This document shows, one piece after another, positions 18,752-27,292 of a stretch of DNA of 64,000 bases. Under the pieces are notes generated by a model. It ran no database searches, had not been told where the DNA came from, and saw nothing but the letters and a program-made list of their open reading frames with translations. A program made the position numbers and the translations under genes. Numbering within the stretch: the first letter of the stretch is position 1; the number at the start of each line of letters is the position of its first letter. This stretch comes from Nocardioides potassii (lineage in GTDB: Bacteria; Actinomycetota; Actinomycetes; Propionibacteriales; Nocardioidaceae). Where the stretch lies: contig NZ_JAKJHZ010000012.1 of assembly GCF_021648885.1 (NCBI RefSeq), forward strand, positions 1-64,000, in the 5' to 3' direction.

Positions 18752-19045
18752 TTAGGTCGCGCTGGCGGGGTCGGCTCCGAGGAGGCGCACGAGACCGCTT
18801 CGATTGGCGTCACGCTGCTCGACGTATATGACGAAGGTCTGTTGCGACCGCGCCCTGTCTCTTGCCCAGTCGACGACCTCGATGACGTCAGCCACGTTGC
18901 TCAACCGGTACTCGTCGCAGTGCCACATCGCATGCTCTGGCGCGACGCCCGGAGGTGCGGGCGGCCGATGCCAGAAGTAGACGCGGTAGACCGGTCGGTC
19001 GTCTACCCACTCAGTGTCCCGAGGATCGACGCGTTCGACTTCCAT
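18752..19045 (-). CDS. Small conserved-looking hypothetical protein
   Basis: This 97-residue protein begins MEVERVDPRDTEWVDDRPVY and contains RVYFWHRPPAPPG and EHAMWHCDEYRLSNVADVIE. It is soluble, acidic and rich in Trp and Tyr. I know similar small actinobacterial proteins of unknown function but no characterised relative. The ATG at 19045 is supported by TAGGTT at 19058-19053 (minus strand), ending 7 bases upstream, with no ribosome binding site (leaderless). Its upstream region carries nested inverted repeats (19074-19160), so it may be tightly regulated. Confidence 0.75.
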   Translation of the reverse strand: MEVERVDPRDTEWVDDRPVYRVYFWHRPPAPPGVAPEHAMWHCDEYRLSNVADVIEVVDWARDRARSQQTFVIYVEQRDANRSGLVRLLGADPASAT

Positions 19046-19073
19046 GTGACCGAACCTAAGGGCGGGGACATCC

Positions 19074-19160
19074 GCTCATCGGCACGATGAGCCGATGCAT
19101 CTCGGCATATCCACACATTCGGCCAGTCCGGAACAGCGCGCAGTTCACTCCAGTTCCGGA
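19074..19160. repeat. Inverted repeats upstream of the 97-residue protein
   Basis: GCTCATCG (19074-19081) and CGATGAGC (19085-19092) form a perfect 8-base inverted repeat around GCA, 15 bases upstream of the predicted -10 (19053-19058) of the minus-strand gene. Farther upstream TCCGGAAC (19127-19134) and GTTCCGGA (19153-19160) form a second perfect 8-base inverted repeat. Together they occupy much of the 197-base gap 19046-19242. They could be operators or the terminator of the flavin reductase gene. Confidence 0.5.
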
Positions 19161-19242
19161 CATCGTAAGCGCCAAGGTCCTGGCGGTGGCTCACATCGAG
19201 CGGCCGCCGCACCGGATGCGCGCACGACGTGGGCGTGCTGCG

Positions 19243-19851
19243 TCACTGGGGGCGGCGCATGTCGAACCGGTTGCTGGTGTCGATGCCGAAGTACGCCGAC
19301 GGCCCACCGGCCCGCATGATCGGCTCCGCACGGGCGGTGTCGTAGATGCCGTCCACGAGCAGGTCCTCGTCGATGTGCACGCCGACCACCTCGCCGACCG
19401 TGAACCACGCGCCGCTTGCCTCGCCCGACGCCGTCTGCAACTCGATGATCTGGGTGACGCGGCACTCGAACGTGACCGGCGCGGCGGCGACCCTCGGTGC
19501 CGAGACCTCCCGCGAGGCGGCGGCCTCGAGCCCCGCCGCCTCGAACTCGTCGAGGTCCTGGGTGGTCGAGGTGGCGTTCATCTGCTCGGCCAGGGACCGG
19601 GTGACCAGGTTCCAGGTGAACTCGCGCGTCGCCTCTGCATTGGCCACGGTCCCCTTCCAGCCGTTGCTGGAGAACCCCACCAGCGGTGGGACGTAGTTGA
19701 GCGCGTTGAAGAAGCTGTACGGCGCGAGGTTGCGGCGGCCCTCTGCGTCGAGTGTCGCGATCCAGCCGATCGGGCGGGGGGCCACGATGGAGTTGAAGGG
19801 GTCGTGCGGCAGCCGATGGCCGTCCGCGGGGCGATAGAAGTGTTCACTCAC
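19243..19851 (-). CDS. Flavin reductase family protein (FMN-binding split barrel)
   Basis: This 202-residue protein has the flavin reductase-like FMN-binding split-barrel domain. Typical segments are IVAPRPIGWIATLDAEGRRN, NLAPYSFFNALNYVPPLVGFSS, and TREFTWNLVTRSLAEQMNAT. Close relatives bind FMN and reduce it with NAD(P)H or act as unknown flavoproteins, so the substrate cannot be assigned. The GTG at 19851 is chosen because TGTGAT (19863-19858, minus strand) ends 6 bases upstream and the protein then starts MSEHFYRPADGHRL, a normal family N-terminus. It is divergent from the gene at 19891, with a 39-base gap. Confidence 0.9.
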   Translation of the reverse strand: MSEHFYRPADGHRLPHDPFNSIVAPRPIGWIATLDAEGRRNLAPYSFFNALNYVPPLVGFSSNGWKGTVANAEATREFTWNLVTRSLAEQMNATSTTQDLDEFEAAGLEAAASREVSAPRVAAAPVTFECRVTQIIELQTASGEASGAWFTVGEVVGVHIDEDLLVDGIYDTARAEPIMRAGGPSAYFGIDTSNRFDMRRPQ

Positions 19852-19890
19852 CCCTGCATCACAGCAGACCGCCCCGCATAGGCTCGGCCC

Positions 19891-20427
19891 ATGTCCTGGG
19901 AGCACGACCTCTTCGCGCTGTTCGACGACCTCGAGGGGCAGGCGGCCGCGGCGTGGGAGGAGGAGAGGGAGGCCGAGCTCGCGGACCGGGCGCGGGCGGA
20001 GTACGGCTCGGTCACCTTCGCCAGCCGGCTGATGGCCTCGCGCGGTCGCCAGGTCGCGCTCGAGCTGCCGCACGTCGGCCGTGTCGAGGGGACCCTCGAC
20101 CGCGTCGGCGACGGCTGGTGCCTGGTGGGTGGCGCGGGTCAGGACTGGATCGTGCCGGTCCACGCGATCGCGGTCGTGCACGGGGCGAGCGGGCGCTCGG
20201 TGCCCGAGGTCGCCTGGTCGGCGATCGACCGGCTCGGCCTGCGCTCCGCGCTACGGCGGCTGGCCGACGCCGACGAGCGCTGCCTGGTCCACCTCACCGA
20301 CGGCACCCGCCTCGAGGCGTACGTCCAGCGCGTCGGCGCCGACTTCCTCGAGGCGCGCGGACCGGTGGGGGAGCGGCTGCTCCTGCCGTACGCCGCCCTC
20401 GTCGCGATCCAGCGTCGCGACGACTGA
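19891..20427 (+). CDS. Conserved actinobacterial protein of unknown function
   Basis: This 178-residue protein begins MSWEHDLFALFDDLEGQAAA. The first 45 residues are helical and acidic; the rest is rich in short beta strands (RVEGTLDRVGDGWCLVGGAG, LTDGTRLEAYVQRVGADFLE, LLLPYAALVAIQRRDD), resembling a duplicated small barrel. Orthologues occur in many actinobacteria, in my recollection without an assigned function. The ATG at 19891 is likely leaderless: TAGGCT at 19879-19884 ends 6 bases upstream. It converges on tatB, with only 16 bases between the stops. Confidence 0.82.
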   Translation: MSWEHDLFALFDDLEGQAAAAWEEEREAELADRARAEYGSVTFASRLMASRGRQVALELPHVGRVEGTLDRVGDGWCLVGGAGQDWIVPVHAIAVVHGASGRSVPEVAWSAIDRLGLRSALRRLADADERCLVHLTDGTRLEAYVQRVGADFLEARGPVGERLLLPYAALVAIQRRDD

Positions 20428-20443
20428 CTGCCCGGTGTGACGC

Positions 20444-20773
20444 TCAGGTGGCCTCGACGTCGTAGGGCGGAACCTGGCCAGGAGGCAGCTTCTCCTCCTC
20501 GGCGGCCTGGGCCTGCTCGCGGTCCACCTCGGCCATCGCCTCGGAGATGTGCTTGCGGACGATCGCGCGCGGGTCGAGGTCGCGCAGCTGGAGGTCGGCG
20601 TACTCCGGGCCGAGCTCGGTGCGCAGCTCGTCGCGGGCGTTGGTGGCCATCCCGCGCAGCCGGTGGAGCAGCTGGGCGGCCTGGCGGGCGAGGTCGGGCA
20701 GGCGCTCGGGTCCCAGCACGACGACCGCCACCAGGGCGATGACGGCGATCTCGAGGAACCCGATGTCGAACAT
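20444..20773 (-). CDS. tatB: Sec-independent protein translocase TatB
   Basis: This 109-residue protein is TatB of the twin-arginine translocase, which exports folded proteins. It has a single N-terminal transmembrane helix (about 4-21, FDIGFLEIAVIALVAVVVLG) with the conserved Glu8 and Gly-Pro hinge, an amphipathic helix (PERLPDLARQAAQLLHRLRG), and an acidic C-terminal tail. Mycobacterial tatB also sits in the neighbourhood of mrp. The ATG at 20773 is predicted leaderless, with TAGGTT at 20786-20781 (minus strand) 7 bases upstream. tatA and tatC are not in this window. Confidence 0.92.
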   Translation of the reverse strand: MFDIGFLEIAVIALVAVVVLGPERLPDLARQAAQLLHRLRGMATNARDELRTELGPEYADLQLRDLDPRAIVRKHISEAMAEVDREQAQAAEEEKLPPGQVPPYDVEAT

Positions 20774-20790
20774 GCCCTAGAACCTACTGG

Positions 20791-21951
20791 TCAGAACCTG
20801 CTCGAGGGGGTGAGCCCGAGCTGCATCCCGGCGAGTCCGCGACCACGGCCCGAGAGCGTGCGGGCGACGCGGGTGAGCTCGCGGGCGGCCAGCGAGGTCG
20901 GGTCAGCCTCCACGATGGGCTTGCCGACGTCGCCGCCCTCGCGCAGCGAGATGTCGAGCGGGACCTGCGCCAGCACCGGTACGTCGTACCCGAACCGCTC
21001 GGAGAGCGTGGCCGCGACCCGCGCGCCGCCGCCGGTGCCGAACACCTCGAGGCGGTGGTCGTCCTCGGCGGGGCAGTGGGGGCAGGGGAGGTAGCTCATG
21101 TTCTCGACGACGCCGACGACCCGCTGGTGCATCATCGAGGCCATCGTGCCGGCGCGCTCGGCGACCTCGGCCGCCGCCTCCTGCGGGGTCGTGACGACGA
21201 CGACCTCCGCGCTGGGCAGGTGCTGGCCGAGCGAGATGGCGACGTCGCCGGTGCCGGGCGGCAGGTCGAGCAGGAGGGCGTCGAGGTCGCCCCAGTAGAC
21301 GTCGGCCAGCATCTGGACCAGCGCCCGGTCCAGCATGGGGCCGCGCCAGGCGACGACCTGGTCGCGGCGGGGCTTGAGCATCCCGATCGAGATCACCGAG
21401 ACGCCGCTCGGGGTGGGCACGGGCATGATCAGGTCGTCGACCTGCGTGGGACGGGTGTCCGCCACGCCGAGCATCGCGGGCACCGAGTGCCCGTAGATGT
21501 CGGCGTCGACGATGCCGACCTTCAGGCCCTCGGCGGCGAGTGCGAGGGCGAGGTTGACGGTGACCGACGACTTGCCGACCCCGCCCTTGCCGCTGGCGAT
21601 CGCGTAGACCTTGGTGAGCGAGCCGGGCTGGGCGAAGGGGATCTCGCGCTGGGCGCGGCCGTCGCTGAGGATCTCCTTGAGGCCGGCGCGCTGCTCGGCG
21701 GTCATCACGCCGAGGCTGAGGTCGACGGCCGTGACGCCCTCGACGGCGGTCACGGCGGTCGTCACGTCACGGTCGATCGTGTCCTTGAGTGGGCACCCTG
21801 CCACCGTCAGCAGCACGTGGACGGCGACCGAGCCGTCGCCCGCGACCTCGACGGAGTCCACCATCCCGAGCTCGGTGATCGGACGCTTGATCTCCGGGTC
21901 GTTGACGGTCGCCAGGGCGTCCATCACCTGCTGCTGCGTGGGGGTGCTCAT
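20791..21951 (-). CDS. mrp: Mrp/ApbC family Fe-S cluster carrier ATPase
   Basis: This 386-residue protein is an Mrp/NBP35 P-loop ATPase that carries iron-sulfur clusters to target proteins. Residues 5-80 are a MIP18/DUF59 domain (VMDALATVNDPEIKRPITEL). The deviant Walker A SGKGGVGKSSVTVNLA is at about 120-135, Walker B in LDALLLDLPPGTGD, and the cluster-binding CxxC is CPHC at about 320. The ATG at 21951 has TAGACT at 21965-21960 (minus strand), 8 bases upstream, and no ribosome binding site. The next genes upstream (DUF1003, MgtE_N/CBS) are in the same order in M. tuberculosis. Confidence 0.95.
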   Translation of the reverse strand: MSTPTQQQVMDALATVNDPEIKRPITELGMVDSVEVAGDGSVAVHVLLTVAGCPLKDTIDRDVTTAVTAVEGVTAVDLSLGVMTAEQRAGLKEILSDGRAQREIPFAQPGSLTKVYAIASGKGGVGKSSVTVNLALALAAEGLKVGIVDADIYGHSVPAMLGVADTRPTQVDDLIMPVPTPSGVSVISIGMLKPRRDQVVAWRGPMLDRALVQMLADVYWGDLDALLLDLPPGTGDVAISLGQHLPSAEVVVVTTPQEAAAEVAERAGTMASMMHQRVVGVVENMSYLPCPHCPAEDDHRLEVFGTGGGARVAATLSERFGYDVPVLAQVPLDISLREGGDVGKPIVEADPTSLAARELTRVARTLSGRGRGLAGMQLGLTPSSRF

Positions 21952-21982
21952 GATCCCTGAGTCTACGAGCAGCCCTGTGGGA

Positions 21983-22537
21983 CTAGGTCCCCGACCGGGG
22001 ACCGGGCTCGTCCGGTGTGGGCGGCGTCTCGTCGGACGCCTCGTCGCGGGGATCGTGCTGCATCTGCTCGATGTCGTTGAGCAGGCCGCGCAGCTCGGAG
22101 CGGAGGAAGTCGCGGGTGGCGACCTCGCCGACCGACATGCGCAGGGAGGCCACCTCGCGGGCGAGGAACTCCATGTCGGCATGGGCCCGCGCGTTGGCCT
22201 GCCGGTCCTGCTCGGCGACCACCTTGTCGCGCTGCTCCTGCCGGTTCTGCGCGAGCAGGATGAGGGGTGCGGCGTAGGACGCCTGCAGGCTGAGCATCAG
22301 CGTCAGGAAGATGAACGGGAACTTGTCGAACCGCAGCTCACGAGGCGCCAGCACGTTCCAGCAGATCCAGATCGCGACGAACGCGGTCATCCAGAGCAGG
22401 AACTTCGCGGTGCCCATGTAGCGCGCGAACGACTCGGCGAAGACGCCGAACGCGTCGGCGTCCACCGTCGGTCGCCGCACGATCTGGCGCCGGGTGTCAC
22501 GCGGGGTGTCGAGGCGCTCCCGCCGGGCGTCGCTCAT
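21983..22537 (-). CDS. DUF1003 membrane protein
   Basis: This 184-residue protein has the DUF1003 core: two transmembrane helices at about residues 46-65 (FLLWMTAFVAIWICWNVLA) and 72-95 (FPFIFLTLMLSLQASYAAPL), followed by the conserved QNRQEQRDKVVAEQDRQANA and a long cytoplasmic coiled helix ending in an acidic tail. Function is unknown; the family often accompanies MgtE-like or CBS-domain proteins. Its ATG overlaps the stop of the MgtE_N/CBS gene (4 bases), so the pair is translationally coupled. Confidence 0.92.
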   Translation of the reverse strand: MSDARRERLDTPRDTRRQIVRRPTVDADAFGVFAESFARYMGTAKFLLWMTAFVAIWICWNVLAPRELRFDKFPFIFLTLMLSLQASYAAPLILLAQNRQEQRDKVVAEQDRQANARAHADMEFLAREVASLRMSVGEVATRDFLRSELRGLLNDIEQMQHDPRDEASDETPPTPDEPGPRSGT

Positions 22538-23829
22538 CCGGCCCGCCCTGCCGTGGGCCCGCCGTTGATGGAGCCGGGCCGGGGGGCCCGGTCACGCCAG
22601 TTCTCGGGGAGCATGTGGTCGAGCAGGTCGTCGACAGTGACGGCACCGAGCAGGCGGCCCTCGTCGTCGACGACGGGCGCCGCGACCAGGTTGTAGGTCG
22701 CGAGGTGCGCGGCCACCTCGTCCATCGACGCGTCCGGGCGCAGCGGGTCCATGGAGTCGTCGAGCGCCGCAGCGACGAGCGTCGACGGCGGCTCGCGCAG
22801 CAGCCGCTGGATGTGTGCGGCGCCGAGCAGCTTGCCGGTCGGGGTCTCCAGCGGCTGGCGGCAGACGTAGACGAGCGCGGCGAGCGCCGGGGTGAGCTCG
22901 GGGTTGCGCACGTGGGCGAGGGCGTCGGCGATGGTCGCGTCGGGGGACAGTATCACCGGCTCGGGCGTCATCATCGCGCCCGCCGTGTTGTCGTCGTACG
23001 ACATCAGGCGGCGCACGTCCTCCGCCTCTTCGGGCTCCATCAGCCCGAGCAGGGTGGCCGCGGTCTCGGGATTGAGGTCGGCGATCAGGTCGGCTGCGTC
23101 GTCGGCCGACATCTCCTCGAGGATGTCGGCCGCGCGCTCGGAGTCGAGGTGCTCGAGGATCTCGACCTGGTCCTCCTCGGGCAGCTCCTCCAGCACGTCG
23201 GCGAGCCGCTCGTCGTCGAGCGCCGCCACGACCGCCGTACGGCGCTCTGCCGGCAGGTCGTGGATCATGTTGGCCGCGTCGGCCGGGCGCATGTCGTTGA
23301 GCGCGGCGATGAGGTGCGTGGCGCCCTGGGTGGGCTCGTGCCTGGTGAGCCCGGTGACGTCGCGCCACTCGACGACGTGCGTCTGGCCGCGTCGTCGGAA
23401 GCCCTTGCTGGGCTCCTGCAGGGCCACCCGGGAGAGCACCCAGTCGCGGTTGCGGGCCTGCTCCATCGCGACGTCGTAGACCACGCCGGTGACGCCGCCG
23501 TCGCGGGCGGAGTCCTTGATGGTCACGGTGCGGTCGAGCATCTGGCCCATCACCAGGGTCTCGGTCGAGCGCTGCTCGAACCGGCGCATGTTGAGCAACC
23601 CCGTGGTGTGCACCTGGCCGCTGTCGATCGCGGTGATCCGGGTCATCGGCACGAAGATCCGTCGCCGGCCGAAGACCTCCGCGACCATGCCGAGCACGCG
23701 CGGCTGGCTCGTCTCGGTCCGCATCGCGACGACCAGGTCGCGCACCTTCGCCACCTGGTCACCCTGGGGGTCGAAGATCGGGAGTCCGACGAGCCGGGCC
23801 ACGAAGACGCGGGTCGGGGTGGTGCTCAC
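22534..23829 (-). CDS. Soluble MgtE N-domain / CBS-domain protein
   Basis: This 431-residue protein combines an N-terminal PRC-barrel-like region (about 5-190), an MgtE intracellular N domain of helical repeats (about 195-290; RTAVVAALDDERLADVLEEL, DQVEILEHLDSERAADILEE) and two CBS domains (about 295-415; MMTPEPVILSPDATIADALA, DLLDHMLPENWRD). The MgtE transmembrane channel is absent, so this is a soluble regulator-like relative (as in Rv1232c of M. tuberculosis) that may sense Mg2+ or nucleotides. The GTG at 23829 is taken as start because TACCGT (23842-23837, minus strand) ends 7 bases upstream and the protein then begins MSTTPTRVFVARLVG. Confidence 0.9.
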   Translation of the reverse strand: MSTTPTRVFVARLVGLPIFDPQGDQVAKVRDLVVAMRTETSQPRVLGMVAEVFGRRRIFVPMTRITAIDSGQVHTTGLLNMRRFEQRSTETLVMGQMLDRTVTIKDSARDGGVTGVVYDVAMEQARNRDWVLSRVALQEPSKGFRRRGQTHVVEWRDVTGLTRHEPTQGATHLIAALNDMRPADAANMIHDLPAERRTAVVAALDDERLADVLEELPEEDQVEILEHLDSERAADILEEMSADDAADLIADLNPETAATLLGLMEPEEAEDVRRLMSYDDNTAGAMMTPEPVILSPDATIADALAHVRNPELTPALAALVYVCRQPLETPTGKLLGAAHIQRLLREPPSTLVAAALDDSMDPLRPDASMDEVAAHLATYNLVAAPVVDDEGRLLGAVTVDDLLDHMLPENWRDRAPRPGSINGGPTAGRAG

Positions 23830-23914
23830 GACGGCAACGGTAGCGTGCGCCTCGTCCGCAGCACGGCGGGCGCGCAGCCTTCCGGAAGGACGGTTCGCAG
23901 GGGGGTGGTTGGTG

Positions 23915-23942
23915 TACCCTCGAAGCGCAGGAGTCACTCCTG
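23915..23942 (+). promoter_or_regulatory. Candidate promoter with adjacent palindromic operator
   Basis: TACCCT at 23915-23920 is a plausible -10. Eight bases downstream lies CAGGAGT-C-ACTCCTG (23928-23942), a perfect 7+1+7 palindrome placed where transcription would start. It precedes the secreted EEP-AlkP gene by about 100 bases. The rest of the 212-base gap (23830-24041) shows no gene. Confidence 0.4.
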
Positions 23943-24041
23943 TCACATCGATCGGGTTCGGGGCACACGCTCGAGGGGCCGCGGTCGCACCCCTCCACGA
24001 CGCCAAGACTTCCCCGTACGACGACTTGTGAGGCCGCCGCC

Positions 24042-26012
24042 ATGCCCGCCAGCACCACCACGTCCTGGAACTCACGCCTGATGCTGCGCGTGGGTGCGAT
24101 CTCTGCCGCTCTGGCGGTCGCCGCCACGGTCGCCGTGGCCTCCGGTTCCGATCCCGTGGGCCCCGCAGCGCCCGCTGCGGCCACGACCGTCGCCTCACCG
24201 ACGGCGACCCCGACGACGTCCAGCACGTCGACGACGACTGCCGCTCCCAGGCAGGCCGCGCTCACGGTGCCGCAGACCACGCCCGCGACGTTCTTCCGAC
24301 CGGCGACCTTCAACGTGCTCGGTGCCGACCACACCGCGCCCGGCGGCAACCGCAAGGGCTGGGACTCGGGTGTCGTACGTATCGAGCGGGTCGTCCAGAT
24401 CATCCAGCAGAACTCCGTCGACGTCGTCGGCTTCCAGGAGTTCCAGCCGCCGCAGGCCCTGCGCTTCCAGGAGCTCACCGGCACGTCGTGGCAGACCTAC
24501 CCAGGAGCGAACAACGCGGCCGGTCCGTCGGTGAACTCGATCGCGTGGCGCACCGACGTCTGGCAGCTGCTCGAGTCCCGCACGCTCCCGATCCCCTACT
24601 TCGACGGCGTCCCGAGCCGCATGCCAGCCGTCCTCCTGCAGAACATCGAGACCGGCCGCCGGGTCTGGTTCTTCAACACGCACAACCCTGCCGACGTGCG
24701 CGGCCCGGCGCAGCAGTGGCGCGACGCCGGCTTCGCGATGGAGGCGGCGCTCGCCAACGAGCTGCGCACGACCTACCCCGACGCCCCCTTCATCTCCTTC
24801 GGCGACAAGAACGACCGGGCGCGCTACTACTGCTCCGTCGCCCCCGTCGCGGACATGTGGTCGGCGAGCGGCGGCTACGTCGACGGCGGGACCTGCTCGG
24901 CCCCGACCGGTGGCGCGATCGACTGGATCATGGGCACCAAGAACGTCTTCTTCAACGGCTACACCCGCTACTGGAACGACTTCGTCGCCCAGACCAGCGA
25001 CCACCCCCTCTACTACGCCAACGCCGTCGTTCCCGCGTCGCGTCCCGCCGGCGTCGACCACGTGGTCGTCGTTGCGGTCCCGGGCCTGACCTCGACGGTC
25101 GTGCGCAAGATGGGCACGCAGCTCAGCGAGCTCGACCGGATGGTCCAGGGCGGAGCGTCGACGCGCAACGCCCGCACTGCTGCGGAGTCCACCTCGCCGG
25201 ATGCGGGCATCGTGTCGCTGCTCACCGGTCGGCGGGTTTTCCCGAAGCGCGGCGGCCACGGCGTCGGCTCGAAGCCCACCCTCCCGAGGACCGTCCACGA
25301 CTCGGCGGGGCAGTACGTCTCGAGCGTCTTCGACCTCGCGCACAACATGTCGCGCCGCACGAGCTTCGTCTCGAGCCGGCCGCAGAGCAAGCTCGTGCGC
25401 GAGAGCTGGAACAAGAAGTCCGGCGGCAAGGACCCCTACGGCGTCGACGACGGCACCGCCAAGTTCGACCAGGTCAAGACGCTGCGCGACGACGCCGCGG
25501 TCGTGGGCTGGTGGAAGGGCAAGATGTCGAGCAGCCCCGCCGCGCTCAGCGTGGTCGAGCTGTCCGGTGCCGAGCGCGCCGGGACGGCGTCCGGCTGGAC
25601 GAGCGACACCTACGAGAAGGCGGTCAAGAAGGTGTCCCGCCGGGTGGCGGCGATCCGTCGCGGCATCCAGCGCCAGCCGGAGATGAACGGCACCACGCTG
25701 CTGGTCGTCACGGGCACCAGCGGAGCCCAGAAGACGAAGGGCTCCTCCCGGACGTGGGTGGAGAGCTACCGGGTGCCGATGTTCATCACCGGCCCGGGCG
25801 TCCCGGCCGGTGCCGACCTCTACGGCCTCAACCCGTCGCGGGCCTACCCGGGCAAGGCGCAGGTCGGCTACTCCGGCCCGCAGCCGATCCGCCTCGGCGA
25901 CCTGGCCAACCTGGTCGACCGGACGCTCGGCCTGCCCCCGGTCCCGGGATCGACCCACGACCCCGAGCAGCTGTTCCAGGTCTTCGATCCACTCTCCGTG
26001 CCGGGATCCTGA
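24042..26012 (+). CDS. Secreted/membrane-anchored EEP-domain protein fused to a degenerate AlkP-like domain
   Basis: This is a 656-residue two-domain protein. A signal/anchor helix (about 14-34) and a Thr/Ser/Ala/Pro-rich linker (35-82) precede an endonuclease/exonuclease/phosphatase (EEP) domain (about 85-330). Its catalytic residues are visible: Asn91 in FNVLGA, Glu133 in VGFQEF, His214/Asn215 in NTHNPAD, Asp255/Asn257 in GDKND and Asp320-His321. Two cysteines (264, 285) could form a disulfide. Residues 338-650 resemble alkaline-phosphatase-superfamily phosphodiesterases (LLTGRRVFPKRGGHGV, VPMFITGPGVPAG), but the metal ligands are replaced: VPGL for VDGL at 347 and TGTSG for the usual SDHG near 560. 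Substrate may be a surface phosphodiester. No strong ribosome binding site is seen. Confidence 0.85.
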   Translation: MPASTTTSWNSRLMLRVGAISAALAVAATVAVASGSDPVGPAAPAAATTVASPTATPTTSSTSTTTAAPRQAALTVPQTTPATFFRPATFNVLGADHTAPGGNRKGWDSGVVRIERVVQIIQQNSVDVVGFQEFQPPQALRFQELTGTSWQTYPGANNAAGPSVNSIAWRTDVWQLLESRTLPIPYFDGVPSRMPAVLLQNIETGRRVWFFNTHNPADVRGPAQQWRDAGFAMEAALANELRTTYPDAPFISFGDKNDRARYYCSVAPVADMWSASGGYVDGGTCSAPTGGAIDWIMGTKNVFFNGYTRYWNDFVAQTSDHPLYYANAVVPASRPAGVDHVVVVAVPGLTSTVVRKMGTQLSELDRMVQGGASTRNARTAAESTSPDAGIVSLLTGRRVFPKRGGHGVGSKPTLPRTVHDSAGQYVSSVFDLAHNMSRRTSFVSSRPQSKLVRESWNKKSGGKDPYGVDDGTAKFDQVKTLRDDAAVVGWWKGKMSSSPAALSVVELSGAERAGTASGWTSDTYEKAVKKVSRRVAAIRRGIQRQPEMNGTTLLVVTGTSGAQKTKGSSRTWVESYRVPMFITGPGVPAGADLYGLNPSRAYPGKAQVGYSGPQPIRLGDLANLVDRTLGLPPVPGSTHDPEQLFQVFDPLSVPGS

Positions 26013-26096
26013 TCGCCGGTTAGGCTTGGCCTCCCCCGAGCCACCCGTCGAACAGTCCTCGGTGCACGTCGGCTCCCGTTCCTCCCGAAGGTGGCC

Positions 26097-27263
26097 GTGA
26101 ACCCCAACCAGCGCCCGACCCGCCCGCGCGCCCTCCCGGTGCCGCGCGTGGCGGTGGCGGTCGTGGTCGCCGTGCTCGTCGGCCTGCTCGCCGTCGCCGC
26201 CACCTGGGCGGTCACTGACGACGGTGACGCCACCTCAGGCACCGCGCCCGAGGCGCAGGGGCAGCCGACCGGTGCGTACGACGGGTCCGGGACGGACGCC
26301 TCGGACGACGACGGCGACGGTGGCACGACCGACGACGAGGGCACGGGTGACGACGGCGGGACGACCGGCGCCAAGGGTGACCGAGGCTCCGGCTCCGGCA
26401 CGGCGGGCGCGAACCGCGACGAGAAGCTCGAGAAGTCCGTACGCCGCTTCCGCGCCGCCCAGCGCAGGCTCGCGCAGCGGGTGGCCAAGCAGCTGACCCG
26501 CCGCATGGCGACCGTGGAGCTCAACGTGGCGTCGTTCAACGTGCTCGGCGCCTCCCACACCGGCGCCGGTGGCAACAAGCCGGCGTACTACCCGGACGCC
26601 TCCGCCCGCATGAACATGGCCATCGGCGTGCTGCGCTCCCAGGCCATCGACGTGGTCGGGTTCCAGGAGTTCGAGGCCTCGCAGTACGGCATGTTCGCGG
26701 CGCGGGCGGGGGAGTACTCGCTCTACCCGGGGCTCTCGCTGGGCGACAAGTCGGTGCGGTTCAACATCGCGTGGCGCTCGAGCGCGTTCCAGCTGGTCGA
26801 GGCGCACACCCTGTCCATCCCCTACGCCGGCGGCAGCCGCATCGAGATGCCGGTCGTGCTGCTGGAGTCGACCACCACCGGGCGCCGGGCCTGGTTCGCC
26901 AACTTCCACAACCCGGCCGACACCCCCAGCCTCGGCAACAACGCCCGCTGGCGCGCCGAGGCGGCGGGCATCGAGATCGCCCACCTGACCGCGCTGCACC
27001 AGCAGGACGGCACGCCCGTCATCGTCACCGGCGACTTCAACGAGCGCGCGGAGATCTTCTGCCGCTTCACCGCCTCGGGCGTCTTCGCGGCGGCCGCGGG
27101 TGGGAGCGGCGTCGGGGGGTGCGCCCCGCCGCCGAGCATGCAGGTCGACTGGATCTTCGGGTCCAGCGGCGTGACCTTCGACAGCTACGGCGTGATCCCC
27201 ACCGGCCGGGCCAGCGACCACAGCATGGTGCGGGCCCGTGCGACGCTGGTCGCCGTCGAGTGA
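26097..27263 (+). CDS. Secreted/membrane-anchored EEP-domain phosphodiesterase-like protein
   Basis: This protein of about 388 residues has a signal/anchor helix (about 17-39), a long low-complexity Gly/Asp/Thr-rich linker, a basic helical segment (KLEKSVRRFRAAQRRLAQRV) and an EEP domain. Catalytic motifs are FNVLGA, VVGFQEF, NFHNPAD, VTGDFNE and ASDHSM. Two cysteines match those of the upstream EEP protein (IFCRF, VGGCAPPP), so the two are paralogues from a tandem duplication; this one lacks the AlkP-like part. Two GTG codons (26091, 26097) are possible; AAGG spacing favours 26097. A TAGGCT hexamer at 26021-26026 suggests its own promoter. Confidence 0.85.
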   Translation: MNPNQRPTRPRALPVPRVAVAVVVAVLVGLLAVAATWAVTDDGDATSGTAPEAQGQPTGAYDGSGTDASDDDGDGGTTDDEGTGDDGGTTGAKGDRGSGSGTAGANRDEKLEKSVRRFRAAQRRLAQRVAKQLTRRMATVELNVASFNVLGASHTGAGGNKPAYYPDASARMNMAIGVLRSQAIDVVGFQEFEASQYGMFAARAGEYSLYPGLSLGDKSVRFNIAWRSSAFQLVEAHTLSIPYAGGSRIEMPVVLLESTTTGRRAWFANFHNPADTPSLGNNARWRAEAAGIEIAHLTALHQQDGTPVIVTGDFNERAEIFCRFTASGVFAAAAGGSGVGGCAPPPSMQVDWIFGSSGVTFDSYGVIPTGRASDHSMVRARATLVAVE

Positions 27264-27292
27264 GCCGGGTCCCCCTCGATATAGTGCGCGCC

